Assembly: GCA_001792895.1 (NCBI GenBank)
Contig: MARA01000003.1
Location: 1,364,001-1,428,000 of the forward strand
Length of the DNA stretch: 64,000 nucleotides
Origin: Lentinus brumalis
Lineage: Eukaryota > Basidiomycota > Agaricomycetes > Polyporales > Polyporaceae
Direction: 5' to 3'
Position 1 is the first letter of the stretch. Every line of letters begins with the position of its first letter. Of the stretch, positions 1 through 12,028 are shown in pieces. The translations under genes and the position numbers were made by a program. A model generated the notes under the pieces. That model ran no database searches and was not told the origin of the DNA. It saw nothing but the letters and a program-made list of their open reading frames with translations.

Positions 1-371
1 GATGCACAGCGCTCTGCTCTGGCGTTCCAGTCACATCACATCTTACTTGTACTCGGCCTCGCTCCCCGGACCTGTTAAACTTGAGTCTAGCCATAGCAGG
101 GTGGATGATGGCACTGGCGACGAGACCGTGCGGCGAGTGTCCGTGTATCGTGGGTGCCCCGTCTCGCATCGCCGACTCGAACGGTGACATCAGCACGACC
201 TGGGAAACAAAGGACGAGACCAATTATGTATACGGAGTTGAGTGTCATTAACAGAGAAGGCTGAAATACATTGTCAAGCATCGAAATGCATGTGCCGTCC
301 GCGCCCCGATCGCGCTCGGGCTCACTACGCATCGTAACGCGAGCGCATGAGCGAACGAAGACTCTGGTTCC
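1..371. other. Left edge, no gene recognised
   Basis: This stretch lies downstream of the minus-strand UGO1 gene and probably includes its 3' untranslated region. Short open frames exist on both strands, but none shows a recognisable motif. It could also contain the end of a gene lying outside the window. Confidence 0.4.
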
Positions 372-1999
372 TCACAGCTCTGCCCAACCTGCATCCGCCT
401 CGTCCGATCCACTCATGAGCGCCAGCACAAACACGACCAGGCCCGCGCCCACGCGCATACTCAGCCCGCGGTAAAGCTGGCCGATCCCGCTATGCCTCAG
501 CCAGCTATCGCTCTCTTCCTCGACAACCACCTGCTCCTCGACATGCGCGTGCGCGCGCTCCTTGCCCTTGACCGAGCTCCGCCGCCGCCTGCGCTTGTTG
601 TGCTGCTTCAGTGGGAGGTCCGACCGCTCCTCGGTGAGGATGTGCCAGAACGCGTCGACCATGCCGTTGTACGGCGCGGGGCGCAGCTCGACGCACGCCT
701 TGAGCGGGCGCGCGGTGCCGCGGGTCTGCACCTGCAGCCGGCGCCGGACGGTTTCGAATGGGATGTAGACGAGCGCCCCTGCGACGGTGCCGAGGAGCTC
801 GGCGACCTGCCACTGGATGGGCGTCGCCTCGGGCGACAAGTTTGACCCGAGGCCGACGTAGGTTGCGACGAGGCCGGGGAGTGTGAGTGGGACCAGGGCG
901 CGGAGCGTGCAGTCGAATAGGGTTGGTATGAGGAGGTGCGGGTGGAGGTACACGCCGCGCAGGCCGCCTTCTTGGGCGAGAATTTGACGGAACGCGTCTA
1001 TGGGGCCGGAGTATGTGCGGTGTCTTGGGACGGAGGACTGCACCATCAGTCTTGTGCGGACAAGGTCGAGGGGCGAGAGGAGGAAGCCCGTGAGCACTTG
1101 AGACGCGACAGGGAGGAGGACGGACGTCGTGCCGAAAGGATGCGCGAAGGACGGGGTCAAAGGAGAGAAGATGGACTGGAGGAGGGAGTAGATGACAGGT
1201 TGTAGCGCTCCGGAGAGTGCATTCGTGACCGCGGAAGTCAAGAGACCTGCGGAAAGGATACGTGCTCGCATTCGCGCATTGATCAGAGGACATAGGACCG
1301 CAACTCACCTTTCCACAGAGCAAGCCAACCTTCCGATTTGAAGCGTCCTACGCGTTTGATCATGCCCCATGTGCCATCCGCGCTGCCTACCGGGATCACG
1401 TATTCGGGCTGCGTGCCCTCGTCCAAGACAGAATGTCGCACGATGTAACCTTCTTCATCGGCCTGGCGAGGCGGACGCGGAGGCCTTTCGGCACTAGGAT
1501 CGGCAAAATACGAGTCATCATTCTCGATGGACGAGGCGTCGCTGAGCTATATGGGTGCGGGAGGTGATCCCTACATGAAACCAATGCAGCAAATGCACTG
1601 ACGTACCTCCTCCTCATCTTCCACCACCTCGACACCTGCTTCCGGCGCGAGGTCTGTTGGATCTCGAGGTACCCACTGCACCTGCAGTAGCGTCTTGCCA
1701 ACCTCCCACGGCTGCGCGATCGCCGAAGTGGCGTATTGCAGGAGAGCGGCGGCGAGAAGTTCTTTCGCTAATGATGTAATGTCGAGTCCGGAGTCATCGT
1801 CCGTCAACGAGGACAGCTCAAACAGCGGATTTGGCGCAGATGTGCGCGTAGACCAGGTGTTCAGTGTCGAAGGACCCGGTGCAGGAGGGATAGAGGAAGA
1901 GTTGGAATTGTCTTGAGCGAGTGAGGGCGGCACGAAAGACCAGGCGTTGGAGGGAGAGATGTACAAGTCGCGGAGAGATGCCGGGGCTGGGGCAGCCAT
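372..1999 (-). CDS. UGO1: Ugo1-like mitochondrial outer-membrane fusion protein (carrier fold)
   Basis: Ugo1 belongs to the mitochondrial carrier fold family but sits in the outer membrane, where it links the fusion GTPases Fzo1 and Mgm1. Three exons (1999-1607, 1546-1309, 1246-372) join in frame to about 501 residues. Two carrier-type signatures are visible: PLDLVRTRLMVQ and PFETVRRRLQVQ. The N-terminus (MAAPAPASLRDLY, a serine/proline-rich stretch, then a stretch ending AQPWEVGKTLLQVQ) fits fungal Ugo1 rather than an inner-membrane metabolite carrier. An arginine- and lysine-rich, charged insert (KRRRRRSS followed by acidic residues) lies before the last hydrophobic segment. The start codon is the first in-frame ATG before the conserved region. 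The alternative is another divergent carrier-family protein, which is less likely. Confidence 0.85.
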
Positions 2000-2240
2000 C
2001 CTTCAGCTTCAGTCTTGCAGTTGCAGTACAAGCTCAGAGGAAGACCGGTTGTCGTGACATGCCAGGCGGCGGGAGCAGACCCTCCCTGCGCGGCGTCACG
2101 GCTCCCGGCCAGGGCGCTGTTTGCCCGTGTTTGCACTTGTACCATCCACGTCTCGGGTGTGCATAACCTCCATAATATTCGAAAGCAATCCACAGCAGAA
2201 CACACGAACTACATAACATGGTGGCAGGCAGACCGTCACT

Positions 2241-5230
2241 TCAGCGCTCGCAATCCGCCCGTCTCCGCAGTATGCCCTGCACCTCCTCCCGCGGGAACTC
2301 ACACAAACCAACGGTATCGAGCATAACCTCCTCCCACTCTCCATCGCTCGCCATCCCAAACGTAGCATCCACAACCTTCGTCCAAACCTCCCCTTCCGTC
2401 GCGAGCAGCCTTGCGGCCTGTAGGAATGGTCGCCATGGCGCCTCGACGCGTCCGCGCTCCTCCTTCAGCGCGACTCGGCACGTTTCCACCCACAGTTCGG
2501 CTTCGGCGACGAGCATCTGTGCCTCCTGCAGCGTCGAGCGTGCGCGTCCGCGGTAGAGCACTTGCCGTTGGAGGAGGTGTGTTGACAGCCGGCCTGCGAT
2601 TCGTCTGTAGAGAGACGTGACTGTGGCTCGCGGAAGCGTGCCACGGAGGAACGAAAGATGCGACGAGAGAAGGGCGAGCGGACCGAGCAAGGATTGCGCC
2701 AGGGCGATGTCATCCGGCACCGCAGAGCCTACCGCAGGCGTGACTTGCCTGCAGGTGCGCCGTCAGTGTCAAAAGAATCGCATCACCGTGGAAAACGCAC
2801 GTAGAACCACCCTGGAGATGCGGCTTGAGACCGCTCTCGACCTCTCCAGTCACAGAGGTAACGATCAGTTCTTCAGCTCGTCCAACGAGCGAATGATAAT
2901 GCCGGATGAGCTCTTCGAAGATTGTGCCCTCAGGCGGTTCGTCTTCCGTTCCATTAGGAGTGGGCAGCGACGGGATTGACTCTGCCTTGGAGCGGAGGTT
3001 GGCTCTCCGGTTGATCTCGACCCACAACTCCAGGAAGAACTAGAGAGCGAATCACAGTATCAGCAGCAGCATCACCCGGCTCGCGCGAGACGTACTCACC
3101 AGATCCTCTCCCCACATCTCCATCGCGCCAGCGAGATATTTCGCGCTTACGAGAGCCTTGCACAGCCGTTGAACACCCTCAACGCCAGCAGTCAGCTTCC
3201 GCCCGTCCCCTCGTCCGTCTCCAGTACCAAGTGCGCCGGGTACCGCACGCATAAACGTCGACGAGAGGGTCTCGAAGGCGTCCAGTGACGAAGCTATTCG
3301 AGCATGGTAGGACTCGAGCAACGGCAGCTGCACAACGATGAGGAAACGTGTGCGATGCGCGTGGTGCGGGAGCGGTGAGTAGCGATCTGTAGAATTGGAC
3401 TCAGCAACCTCGTCCCGTGATGTCAATATTCACGCACCAGTGACTTGCTCAACCAACGCCTTGACACGACGCGCTGAGTTGGTCGGCCGAAGCTCACGGA
3501 ACGCAGGCCGCATATCGCTCTCTTCTTCCCCGTCGTCATCTCCGATGAGCCACGCATCCGAGGAGCTGATGATTTCAAAGTACTGGTCCATTGCGACTAT
3601 GGACGCGCATACAGTGAGCATACTTCCTACACGTAATAGGCAGTGAACGAACTCACATTTGCGTTCGCCTTCGACCCATGCTTCAAACCACTCTGTCTTG
3701 CCCAGGATGACCTCACTGATCCCGTCCCAGTGACGGGTTTCCTTGCCATTCGCAGGTGAAGCGGTGGTTCCAGGCCAATCGAAACCTTCGTCTCGCAGGG
3801 TGGTATCAAACGCAAGGGCCTGGTATATCGTGTGTGCCAGTATCGGCGGATGAGAGAGGAGCGCCGGGATTGTCCGGCGAAGCTTGTGTTCCACAATCGG
3901 GAGTAACAGGAGCGTGAACTCTCGCTGGTTTTGGGTTGAGTCAGACAGACTCCTGGCATGGCGAAAGCATACGACAGTACTCACCCATGCATTCACAGTT
4001 CGGTGCTCCGTAGACGAAAGGAGGGCCTGCACAATCGACTCCATGAACGGGCGGTGCTCATGAGACTCGTTGACTATATGCGTGAAGTACCACTCCGGCT
4101 ACTGTCCCCTCAGCATAGAGCCTCTACTGAAGGTTGCAATACATACCTTGTCAAGTCTGTTCGTCTGCCGCGTGCCTTCGAAATGGAACTTGAAACGCAG
4201 CGCAACTGCTTGAACCAGTGCTTGTAGAGGATAGAGGCCCTCCTTAGCAGAGGCTATCCGCTTCGACGTGTCCCGTATTTTCTCCCCTATTGTTTGGAGC
4301 TTGAGCAGGTTGTAGAAGGCGTTCTCGAACGCCTTGCGGTCTTCTGGTGCCACTGACGCGTAGTCGACCTTCATCGGCCACTTCAGCTTCTCCGCGGCCT
4401 CCAGGAGCGTACTACATAGCGTATGGGTTACGAATAGCATACAGAATGATGCACAAATGACTCACGATGACAGCACGCCCTTCATATCCCTCCATGTCCG
4501 TTCTACGACGCCCTCCAGGAACGCAACTATATGAAGGTCTGGCTGACTCGCCACACTCTCAACCTTGCCGCATGCAGTCGAGACGGAGGCAACAAATGCT
4601 TGCAGGTCCTCGTACTCCGTAACCGTCACCGCGCTGGAGGTGCGCACTTGCTGGACAGCAGCCTCGCTATGCATGTCATTTACACACGTACATCCGAGAA
4701 ACGTCTGAAAGCATGACACACCTGAGCTTCAGCGCATGCTCAATGACCTGCACGTATCCCTTCACGCTCTCCAGCTCCTTCAGACTCCGGTGCAGTGCCT
4801 CCAAGTCCTCCAACAACGTCGGACCCTCTTCCGGCCCTGACAGAGACGAGACCAACTCCCCAGACAGGAAGGACAGCTCATCTGCAAGTGAGTGTCGTAG
4901 CAACGAGAGTTCCTGTGCAGTATGCAAGTGCTCTGTGGCTTTCTCGCGCGTCCGGGCTATGACGACATCCACGTTGGACTGAGAGTGCGCAAGCTGAGCT
5001 GCGACAGGCGCATATGAGACTTCGTTCCACCTGACAGAGGCTGGAGGGCGCACCTTCGCGTCTAGATCCTCCATCTTCTGTCGCGCCTGCTCGACCAGGG
5101 CCTCCAAGTCCGTTTCCCCTTCGAGATCATCGAGAGACTTGTACGTCTCGTTCAAGTATGCGAGAGCGCGTGCGTTGGACTCGTTCACATTGGGCGGCTG
5201 CCGGAGGGTACGTATTTGCACAGACGTCAT
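2241..5230 (-). CDS. TIP20: RINT-1/Tip20-family vesicle tether (Dsl1 complex subunit)
   Basis: RINT-1/Tip20 proteins are subunits of the ER-localised Dsl1/NRZ tether that captures Golgi-derived COPI vesicles. The gene is split by about seven introns into roughly 860 residues. The N-terminus (MTSVQIRTLRQPPNVNESNA, then LEALVEQARQKMEDLDAKV) is predicted to be a coiled coil. The middle and C-terminal exons match the helical-rod RINT1_TIP1 region: WFEAWVEGERK, MDQYFEIISSSDAWL, GAMEMWGEDL, FLELWVEINRRA and the terminal EEVQGILRRRADCER. The ATG at 5230 is the first one in frame with the conserved N-terminus. The upstream neighbour is tricalbin, 296 bp away on the same strand; 241 bp separate the stop codon from the UGO1 start. 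Confidence 0.85.
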
Positions 5231-5526
5231 CTGCTGCAGCGTGTATGAGGTGGCGATGTGCCAGTAGTGGTGGCGAGACGAATGATCGAGCACAGTCGAG
5301 CACACACAAGGTCGTCTCGCGCTACACGGCCCGGAGGCGCCCACCGCGACTATGACACAATCGATTGCAAAGCCAAGCACAAGCATGCGAGACACAGTCG
5401 AGTATAAGATGTACGGAGGATAATGCAACGAGACTAAGTGCTAAGATGAAGCGTCATTATAAGAGTCCGTGGTCGAGCCATTCGATATCGTATGCAGTCG
5501 TAATGTTACATTAAGAGTCCGTAGCT

Positions 5527-8500
5527 CTAGTCGTCCTTGTCCGCACCGCGCCGCCGGCTTAACGAGAACCGCGAGGGAGAGACCGGAGGGGCCTTCTCGC
5601 CACCACTCAATGAGTGGAGGGACGCACGCGAGTTCCTGGTGGAGAGCGGAGTATCCGGGTCGTACTCGAGGCGTAGGTGCAGGAGGCCCTGGCCTTCCCG
5701 AAGTTCGATGGTGAGGTCCTTTGAAGGGACCGCCTCACCCGGCTGCAGTTGCTCCCAGATCTGTAGCAAGGAGACATTAGACATGGGCTACAGTCGTCGA
5801 ATGTCCCGTCAACACTCACGTCAATCTCCGCGGAACCGAGCAACCTGTCCTTGCCCAACGTTTTGTGGTCGTAAACCCATGCGAAGAGCTTAGGCTGCGT
5901 ACCAGGGGCAGCAGAGAACGCGAAGGACTCATTCCTATGACAAGTTCAGCGCCAAATCACACTCAATATGCCAATGGACGTACCACTCGGGCGTAGCCGT
6001 CTTGTGAGCGTGCTTCGTCTTGCGCTCCTTGTCACCAACACGGATGGCGACGTAAGGCTTGATGTCTGCCGTAGACAAGTCTTTCGCGTCCTTCACGTGA
6101 ACCCGCAGAGTCCCCGGTTCAGCGTTGTGACCGTTCGATGCAGACGCAGGGAACGGGGCGGCGCCACCCTCAGCCGCATAGTCAACTTGCTTGGAAACTA
6201 CTCCTGCGGGTAGTTCACGGCCTTCGTCTGATGACTCCGAACCACTGCTATTGCGACGCTTGAAGACGCCGGTGACACCTTGGATGACACCCTTGCCAGC
6301 ACCAACGGGCAGATGGCCGATCTGCGTCATAGCACGGCCAGCACTGCTGAAGGTGGACGTATTCTTCCGCGACTTCACGATGATCTCCGGGGTGAAGAGG
6401 AGACGGACACGGATCTCGCCCTTGTCGCCATGCTTGGCTGAAGAAAGTGGGAGACTACGTTCCACAGCGGTGAAAGGTTCAACGCTCTCCAAATCGATCT
6501 TGCATGTACCCAAACTCTTGGCTTGTTCGATCTGATTCCAGTCGAACACTTCGAGTGTGAAGTCGGAACCAGCACGCGAGGGCTGTCAAGGCGGCAGTCA
6601 AGGACAGTACAAACTTGTGACAGATGGGCACTTACCACTTGCACGACGAAGTTCTCGTTCCACTCAGGGTTGAGCGTCTTCTTCTTGGTCTGCGACTTGT
6701 ACACCCGCTGCCCGTTGAGGTGGAAGACGACGTAGGGATCAGATTTGCCTGGTGGAGTGAGCGTCAGTGTCGTGCACGTCATTGATAATAGCGGTCGTAC
6801 CTCCTCTGTCGATGCCATGGATGTTGTGGCCGTCAAGGAGATCAACGCGCAGGATACCCTGGTCTGTATAGCACGGGTCAGTAATCAATTGACTTACAGT
6901 GTCGAGATTGACGCACTGTTGACGCTCTCCCTTGCCTCAAGCTTGATAGGTACGGGCATGTATCGGGCCTCGATCTTGACGGTGGATTTCTTATCCTCGT
7001 CATCTGGATCCACGAGCGTGAACTCTTGGGGACCATCCTGTGACCACACGTCAGCTGCAAGCATGCAGGGCCAGCACGCCGTCACGCACCATAGTCCTCT
7101 CCAGGAACGCCTTCGCGTCCCCCTTCCACTCGGCGACGATGTCGTCCTTGTCGCCCTCGTCGGCCTCATTGAGACGTAGCCAGACACGGCTGAAGTCGAG
7201 CTCCTTGACGAAGCCCTCTCCAATGTACTCCCAGTGTGCATTCGTACTGCGCGCACGGACGGTGCTGAACGCCGGCCAGTAAGCCTCGTCGAGCAGGACT
7301 TCGAGGCGAGCCTTCTTGTGGAGACGTCCAGAGAGCACATTGCAGATGATAATACCGGACTCTATAGTGGGAGATGATCAATTGTTGGTCGCACTTGAGT
7401 GATGAGATGCGGGGCACGCACGATGCTTGAGCAGCTCCTCCTTGCTCATCTCGATACCTCGCTCCTCGGGGCGCTTCTCGTCCGCCGTCGTACCTGTTGT
7501 GCCTGTCGTACCCGTCGTACCCGTCGTCCGCGCCGAAGCAGTAGTGTCCGTCGACTTCGTCTTCTTGTGACCGAGCTGTCCGTTCGCAGAGTCGTTGTTC
7601 TCACTGACTGGCGTCGTAACGGTGAGACCATCAGGTACAGCACCCTCGTCCTCGTCCTCGGTCTCATCGTGGACGGTGCCGCCATCGTCGCTGTTCGGCG
7701 ATACCGCCCCGGTGCGTTCTGCCGCCTGCTCGATCTCGCTCGGACCAGAGTTGAAGCCAATGCCGCGAATAGCGTACGCAGGCACGAACTCGGCGACGTA
7801 GTGCAACTTGCCCTTGTACGCGCCGTTTCCGAGCCTGAGCGGCTCTTCAGCCTCGCGCTTGCCGGTGGACTGATACAGGAACTCGGCGCTCTCCGCAGCG
7901 TTTGGAACGGCGAGATCGGAAACCTTCAGCTCTGTGTACCCAAGGGAGCGATCCTGAACACGACGACAGGTGAACATCCATAATATGATGAACGAGGCTT
8001 GTTGGCTCACCTTCGTCAGGTGCTGGTAGTCCATGCACTCGAGGAGCATCGTCTGAGGGAGAACATCAGTATCGAAGGCGGTAGCGCGCTTCGAAGATGG
8101 TAAAATCGTACTTCTTTCAGGGAATGCACTGCCGAAAGAAGGGAAGTCAGCCAAAAACAGATTGAAGCTTTCATGCATGCACACAGAGCACACGTACCAG
8201 GAATATAGATGATCTGGTCCCACTCCGGGTTCAAGTCTGCGCGGCAAGTATGAGTCAAGCCCGATGATGGACAAAACGTCGACACTCACTGTTGTTTACA
8301 ACCTCTGTGCGTCCTTCAATGATGTTGTTGACCAGCACGCGAACATACGGGTCGCTCTATAGAGGGGAAGTCAGTACATTGCAATTTTGCGGTCCAGCCT
8401 CTGCCACCTTACCTTGCCGCCCAGCGTCGCCTCGACATTCCTATAGTAGAGCAGGTTAGTCGCAAACAGCCGAGCTTATGGAACCCTACGTACTTGACAT

Positions 8501-11142
8501 CCGTCGCGCGCTGGATCCAGAGACGTACGACACCGATCGGTGGCACGTACTGCTCCGCGCCGTGGAGACTGCCCGCCATGTTGAGCGGCTTCCAGTCGGC
8601 GGTGATTCTGATCTTCCCGCTGCGCGCGCCACTGAGCGGCCACCAGTCCTTCCCGGAAGCCTTCGCCTGAAGGAGGTCGGTGAGACGGATACTCATGTAG
8701 CCAATGATGGGGTCCTTGAGGAAGTCGCGGTCGTCGACGACCTTGGCGATGACGACGCTGGACTCCTTGTCTGTGCAGAGGAACTCGGTGCTGTCCTCCC
8801 ACACTGGGTTGTTCGTATGTTTGACCTTGCGCGTTACGTGCATGGGGTGCTTCGCCGAGCCCGTGTACAGCTTGACGAACGGGTTGAGATCGCCAGCCAA
8901 CGACTTCGACGAGTCGAGGTCCTTTGCTTGGTGCACAGTGAGACGGACAATGCCGACTTCTGAAAAGAGTAGCTAGATCAGCTTGGAGTAATCGTAACCA
9001 AAATTGCGCCTTACTCGTGTCCGGGAGACCCTCGGTGCCGCTAGCGTCAACCTCTGGCTTAAGGACTGGGTAGAAATTGACATCGAAGCGGATTGTACCG
9101 CGCTCCTTGCCATCCTTCAGGATCGGCGCCTCGATATCTTCTTGCGTAGCATCCGCTTCGAGTACGCTGAGGTCGAACGAGGCAAAGCCAAGGTCCGTGT
9201 TCGCACGGTGGTCGTTGTAATCGAACACCTTGAAGAGGAGGTTCTCAGTTAATGAGTTGACCAGAATGAACTTCGTCTCCATCCATGTCGGGTTAGATCT
9301 ACACGCATCATAGTCGGTCAATATCAAACCACATACGTCATCGGGTAAAATGACGTACGTGTTATGCTTCCACTTTGTCTTCGCAAGTTCGGCACGCTCG
9401 TTGAGGCAGAGAGAGACGAAGGGGTCTGGACGGCCTCCGCCCAGTTTGGAACCCTTGAGGTCTCGCGCGCTCTGGATGGTGACTTGCAGCACGCCGATTG
9501 CAGTGTCAATGGGCTCGCCCGACAACATCTGCTCCAAGTTGAGCGTGAAGACGTTCGGCTCGTACATCATCGGGCCAAGGACACTGTGGACGGTGTCGCG
9601 GATGAAAGCAGACAGACCCGGAACCTACAATCAAACGCACATGTGGGCAGACGTTACAGAGCAGAGGCTGAAGTGAGGCCACTCACGTTGCCAATATCGA
9701 ATCCGAACGTCTCGCCACCGATTGGCTTCAGGACGTAGTCGAAAACGGGCTTATCCATGAACGACAGGTCGACTAGCTGCACGTGGGGGAAGTTGGTCAT
9801 CAACTTCAGACGAATCTTCATGTGTCCGCTGAACATCATGTCCTCGAGCAGAATGGGCATCGCTGCACTGGCCAGGCCTTTGCCGACGCGGACATTGAGA
9901 ATGATCTTCGGGTTGACCTTGTTCATCTTCTGCTTTTCCGTCAACTCGGAGACGTCGTTTGGCGTGAACGAAAACCACCACTCCATGAGGACAACATCAT
10001 CTTCAGTGCGCGGGAATGTCTTGACCTTGTCGACCCTAGGAGCCTTCGTACCGAGCGTGAACGTGCTGAGTCTTAACGAGTCGAGGAAAGGCGGGCAGCT
10101 CTGGGAGAGGATCTGGTCTACCGAGGCGACGATCGTCCGGGAAAGCACAGGTTCGTAGATGAGCCAGAAACGGTCAAGGAAGTTGTTCAGCCAGTCCGCA
10201 GACTCGATCTCGAGTTCGGCACTTAGCCGGGTCTTCACAAGCTCACGCTGAATGTCATCTCGAGCGCGTCGCCGGGTGCGAACCATAGACGTAGAATAGT
10301 AGGTGTTGCAGAAGGCCAGGATGATGAAGACCCATCCAAAGCCGAAATGGAAGCGCGTGAGGAAGTGGGTGACCAGGACGGCCTTTAACATCATCTGGTA
10401 AGTTACGGTCATATGCAGCAGCACTGGGGGACTCACCACAACAACCAGAGCAGCATTGTGATACCACTCTCCATAGAACTGCTCACTCAAGAAGAGGCTC
10501 AGGAGCTCTTTCTCCTTCTCCTCTCCCTCCGTCACCCTCTGGCGGTCGATGCCCGAGACATCACGCCATCCAACCTTGTACCAGTCGGGTATTTCAGGTG
10601 CTGGTCCGGAAGGCATCGCGCCTGGGGGTTCCGGGCCGTCCGGGGACGTCGGCGCAGTTGGTGACGCTGGCCAAGTCGGGGAGGTGGGTGTCTCTGGAGG
10701 GTTCTGTTGTACCTGGCCGTTAGTGCGGCTACCGGCCTTGTCGACGTCTTCGATAGTGATAGTGGGGAGGATGCTGGGCTTGCCCTTGCCAGTGTCAACG
10801 GCCACCTCTGCGGTAAAGTAGTCAGCATGCTGCCTGACTGCGCTGGGCTGCGCAGAGGAGTGCGACACCGTCAAACGACTACTCGGTGGCACACCGTTGT
10901 TGCAGTGCTCACAGACGATGCGGCGACTCAATCAAGGATGAATATATGCACTCGCCTTGGCCACTGGTGTTTAAATCGTCGCGCTCTATACCGAGCTTCT
11001 GCGTCTGTTTGCCAGCGTCGGCGCCCTTGGACTCAGGACTCGCATCGGGGTCGAAGGTGTGCACAGGGACGCGGCCCTTGGCGGCGTCCTGCTCGACAAT
11101 GCCGTTGACCTTGGCTTGGACGTCTGTGGGCACGGAGGCCAT
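5527..11142 (-). CDS. Tricalbin / extended-synaptotagmin-like protein (TM hairpin, SMP, multiple C2)
   Basis: Tricalbins tether the ER to the plasma membrane and move lipids through an SMP domain. Roughly 15 exons give about 1,500 residues. Reading in order: a disordered N-terminus from MASVPTDVQAKVNG; a hydrophobic hairpin around AVLVTHFLTRFHFGFGWVFI; an SMP domain (ESADWLNNFLDRFWLIYEPV through VFDYVLKPIGGETFGFDIGN); then about five C2 domains. The C2 starts are visible at VLQVTIQSARDLKGSKLGGG, VRLTVHQAKDLDSSK, VVRLWIQRATDVK, LRVDLLDGHNIHGIDRGGKS and LRVHVKDAKDLSTADIKPY. A linker near 7.4-7.7 kb carries a short Thr-Thr-Gly repeat from a 9-bp tandem repeat. All exon frames join without a break. 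Gene length and C2 number fit fungal tricalbins. Confidence 0.9.
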
Positions 11143-12028
11143 TGGAGCGGGAGGGTGGAGGAGGTCAAAGGGCGGGCGGGGCGGGGTGAGTAAGTCGTGG
11201 CAAGATAGAGAGAAGTAGTGCTGGGCGAGGCTGTAGATGAATGGAATGCGTTCCTCGATGACGTCCCGCCACACGCGCCTGCCTGCGGTCACTCCGGCGT
11301 CTGCGCTGTCACTGCTGCGTGCAAGCTACCTGTCCGACGACTGCTGCTGTCGCTGTGTTGAACGAATGTCTGGCGTCGAGTCTCAGTCTGTCGAGAAGAG
11401 GTGTGTGTGCTGTCGCTCGGCTTGCCTTGGCTATTTTGTCACTCCATCTGCGTTATGATCGCTTGTACGCGGCAGCCTGCTTTCGGGGTCCAGGGGCGCG
11501 CGACGCGACAGCAGCCACGTGAGGGCGTGCCAGACAAGGTGACTGAGACGCGCCACTCCTACCTACCGCCACCGCACTCTCGACAATAATCGTAGCGTAC
11601 TTTGTGGACTCGTACACGCAGCGGGCGACTGACCATCCTGAAGCTATCAAGCTCTTCACCAAGTAGCCGTCGGGAACGCCGGGGTCCCCGCTCTCGGGAC
11701 CTCGGGACAAGTTGTCAAGCAGCCGCGGACGAGAATATCCACGGAAAAATGGTGCCTTACAATTATCTACACAGGTTTGTTCCTCTGCCACACATGCGCA
11801 GTTTCCTCAGCTCTGAGATGAGTTGAGATGGTGGTCCGAGCTGACCTTTCGTCTGCCAATGCCTTGAACTTTGAAGTCACCGAGACCGTCGGATGACGTC
11901 GACGCGTCCGCGTCATGTGTGAGAAATTAAAATGACCGGCACGAGTCAGACTCAGAGCGCGCCGCTTTCGACGCCCCCCGCCCGTCTGCAGCTTGACCTC
12001 GAACAGCGAAGACCGACGTCGGCGTGAC
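11143..12028. other. Intergenic region between tricalbin and carbonic anhydrase (divergent)
   Basis: This 886-bp region separates two divergently transcribed genes and probably holds both promoters. Small open frames occur but none is convincing. A near-perfect 24-bp palindrome (11893-11916) is listed separately, and a CACGTG box lies near 11515. Nothing else stands out. Confidence 0.5.
11893..11916. promoter_or_regulatory. 24-bp near-palindrome with a TGACGTC half and central ACGCGT
   Basis: The outer arms are ATGACG and CGTCAT and the centre is ACGCGT. Twenty of 24 positions are symmetric. TGACGTC resembles a bZIP (CRE/ATF) site. It lies about 113 bp upstream of the distal carbonic anhydrase ATG. 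A regulatory role is inferred. Confidence 0.35.

Noticed and set aside
505..1323. Long open frame overlapping UGO1 in another frame on the minus strand
   Set aside because: It is an Arg/Pro-rich shadow of the UGO1 exon with no conserved motif; GC-rich coding DNA often opens alternative frames.
7480..7530. Tandem 9-bp repeat inside tricalbin as a possible minisatellite
   Set aside because: It stays in frame and encodes a Thr-Thr-Gly linker between C2 domains, so it is an ordinary coding repeat.
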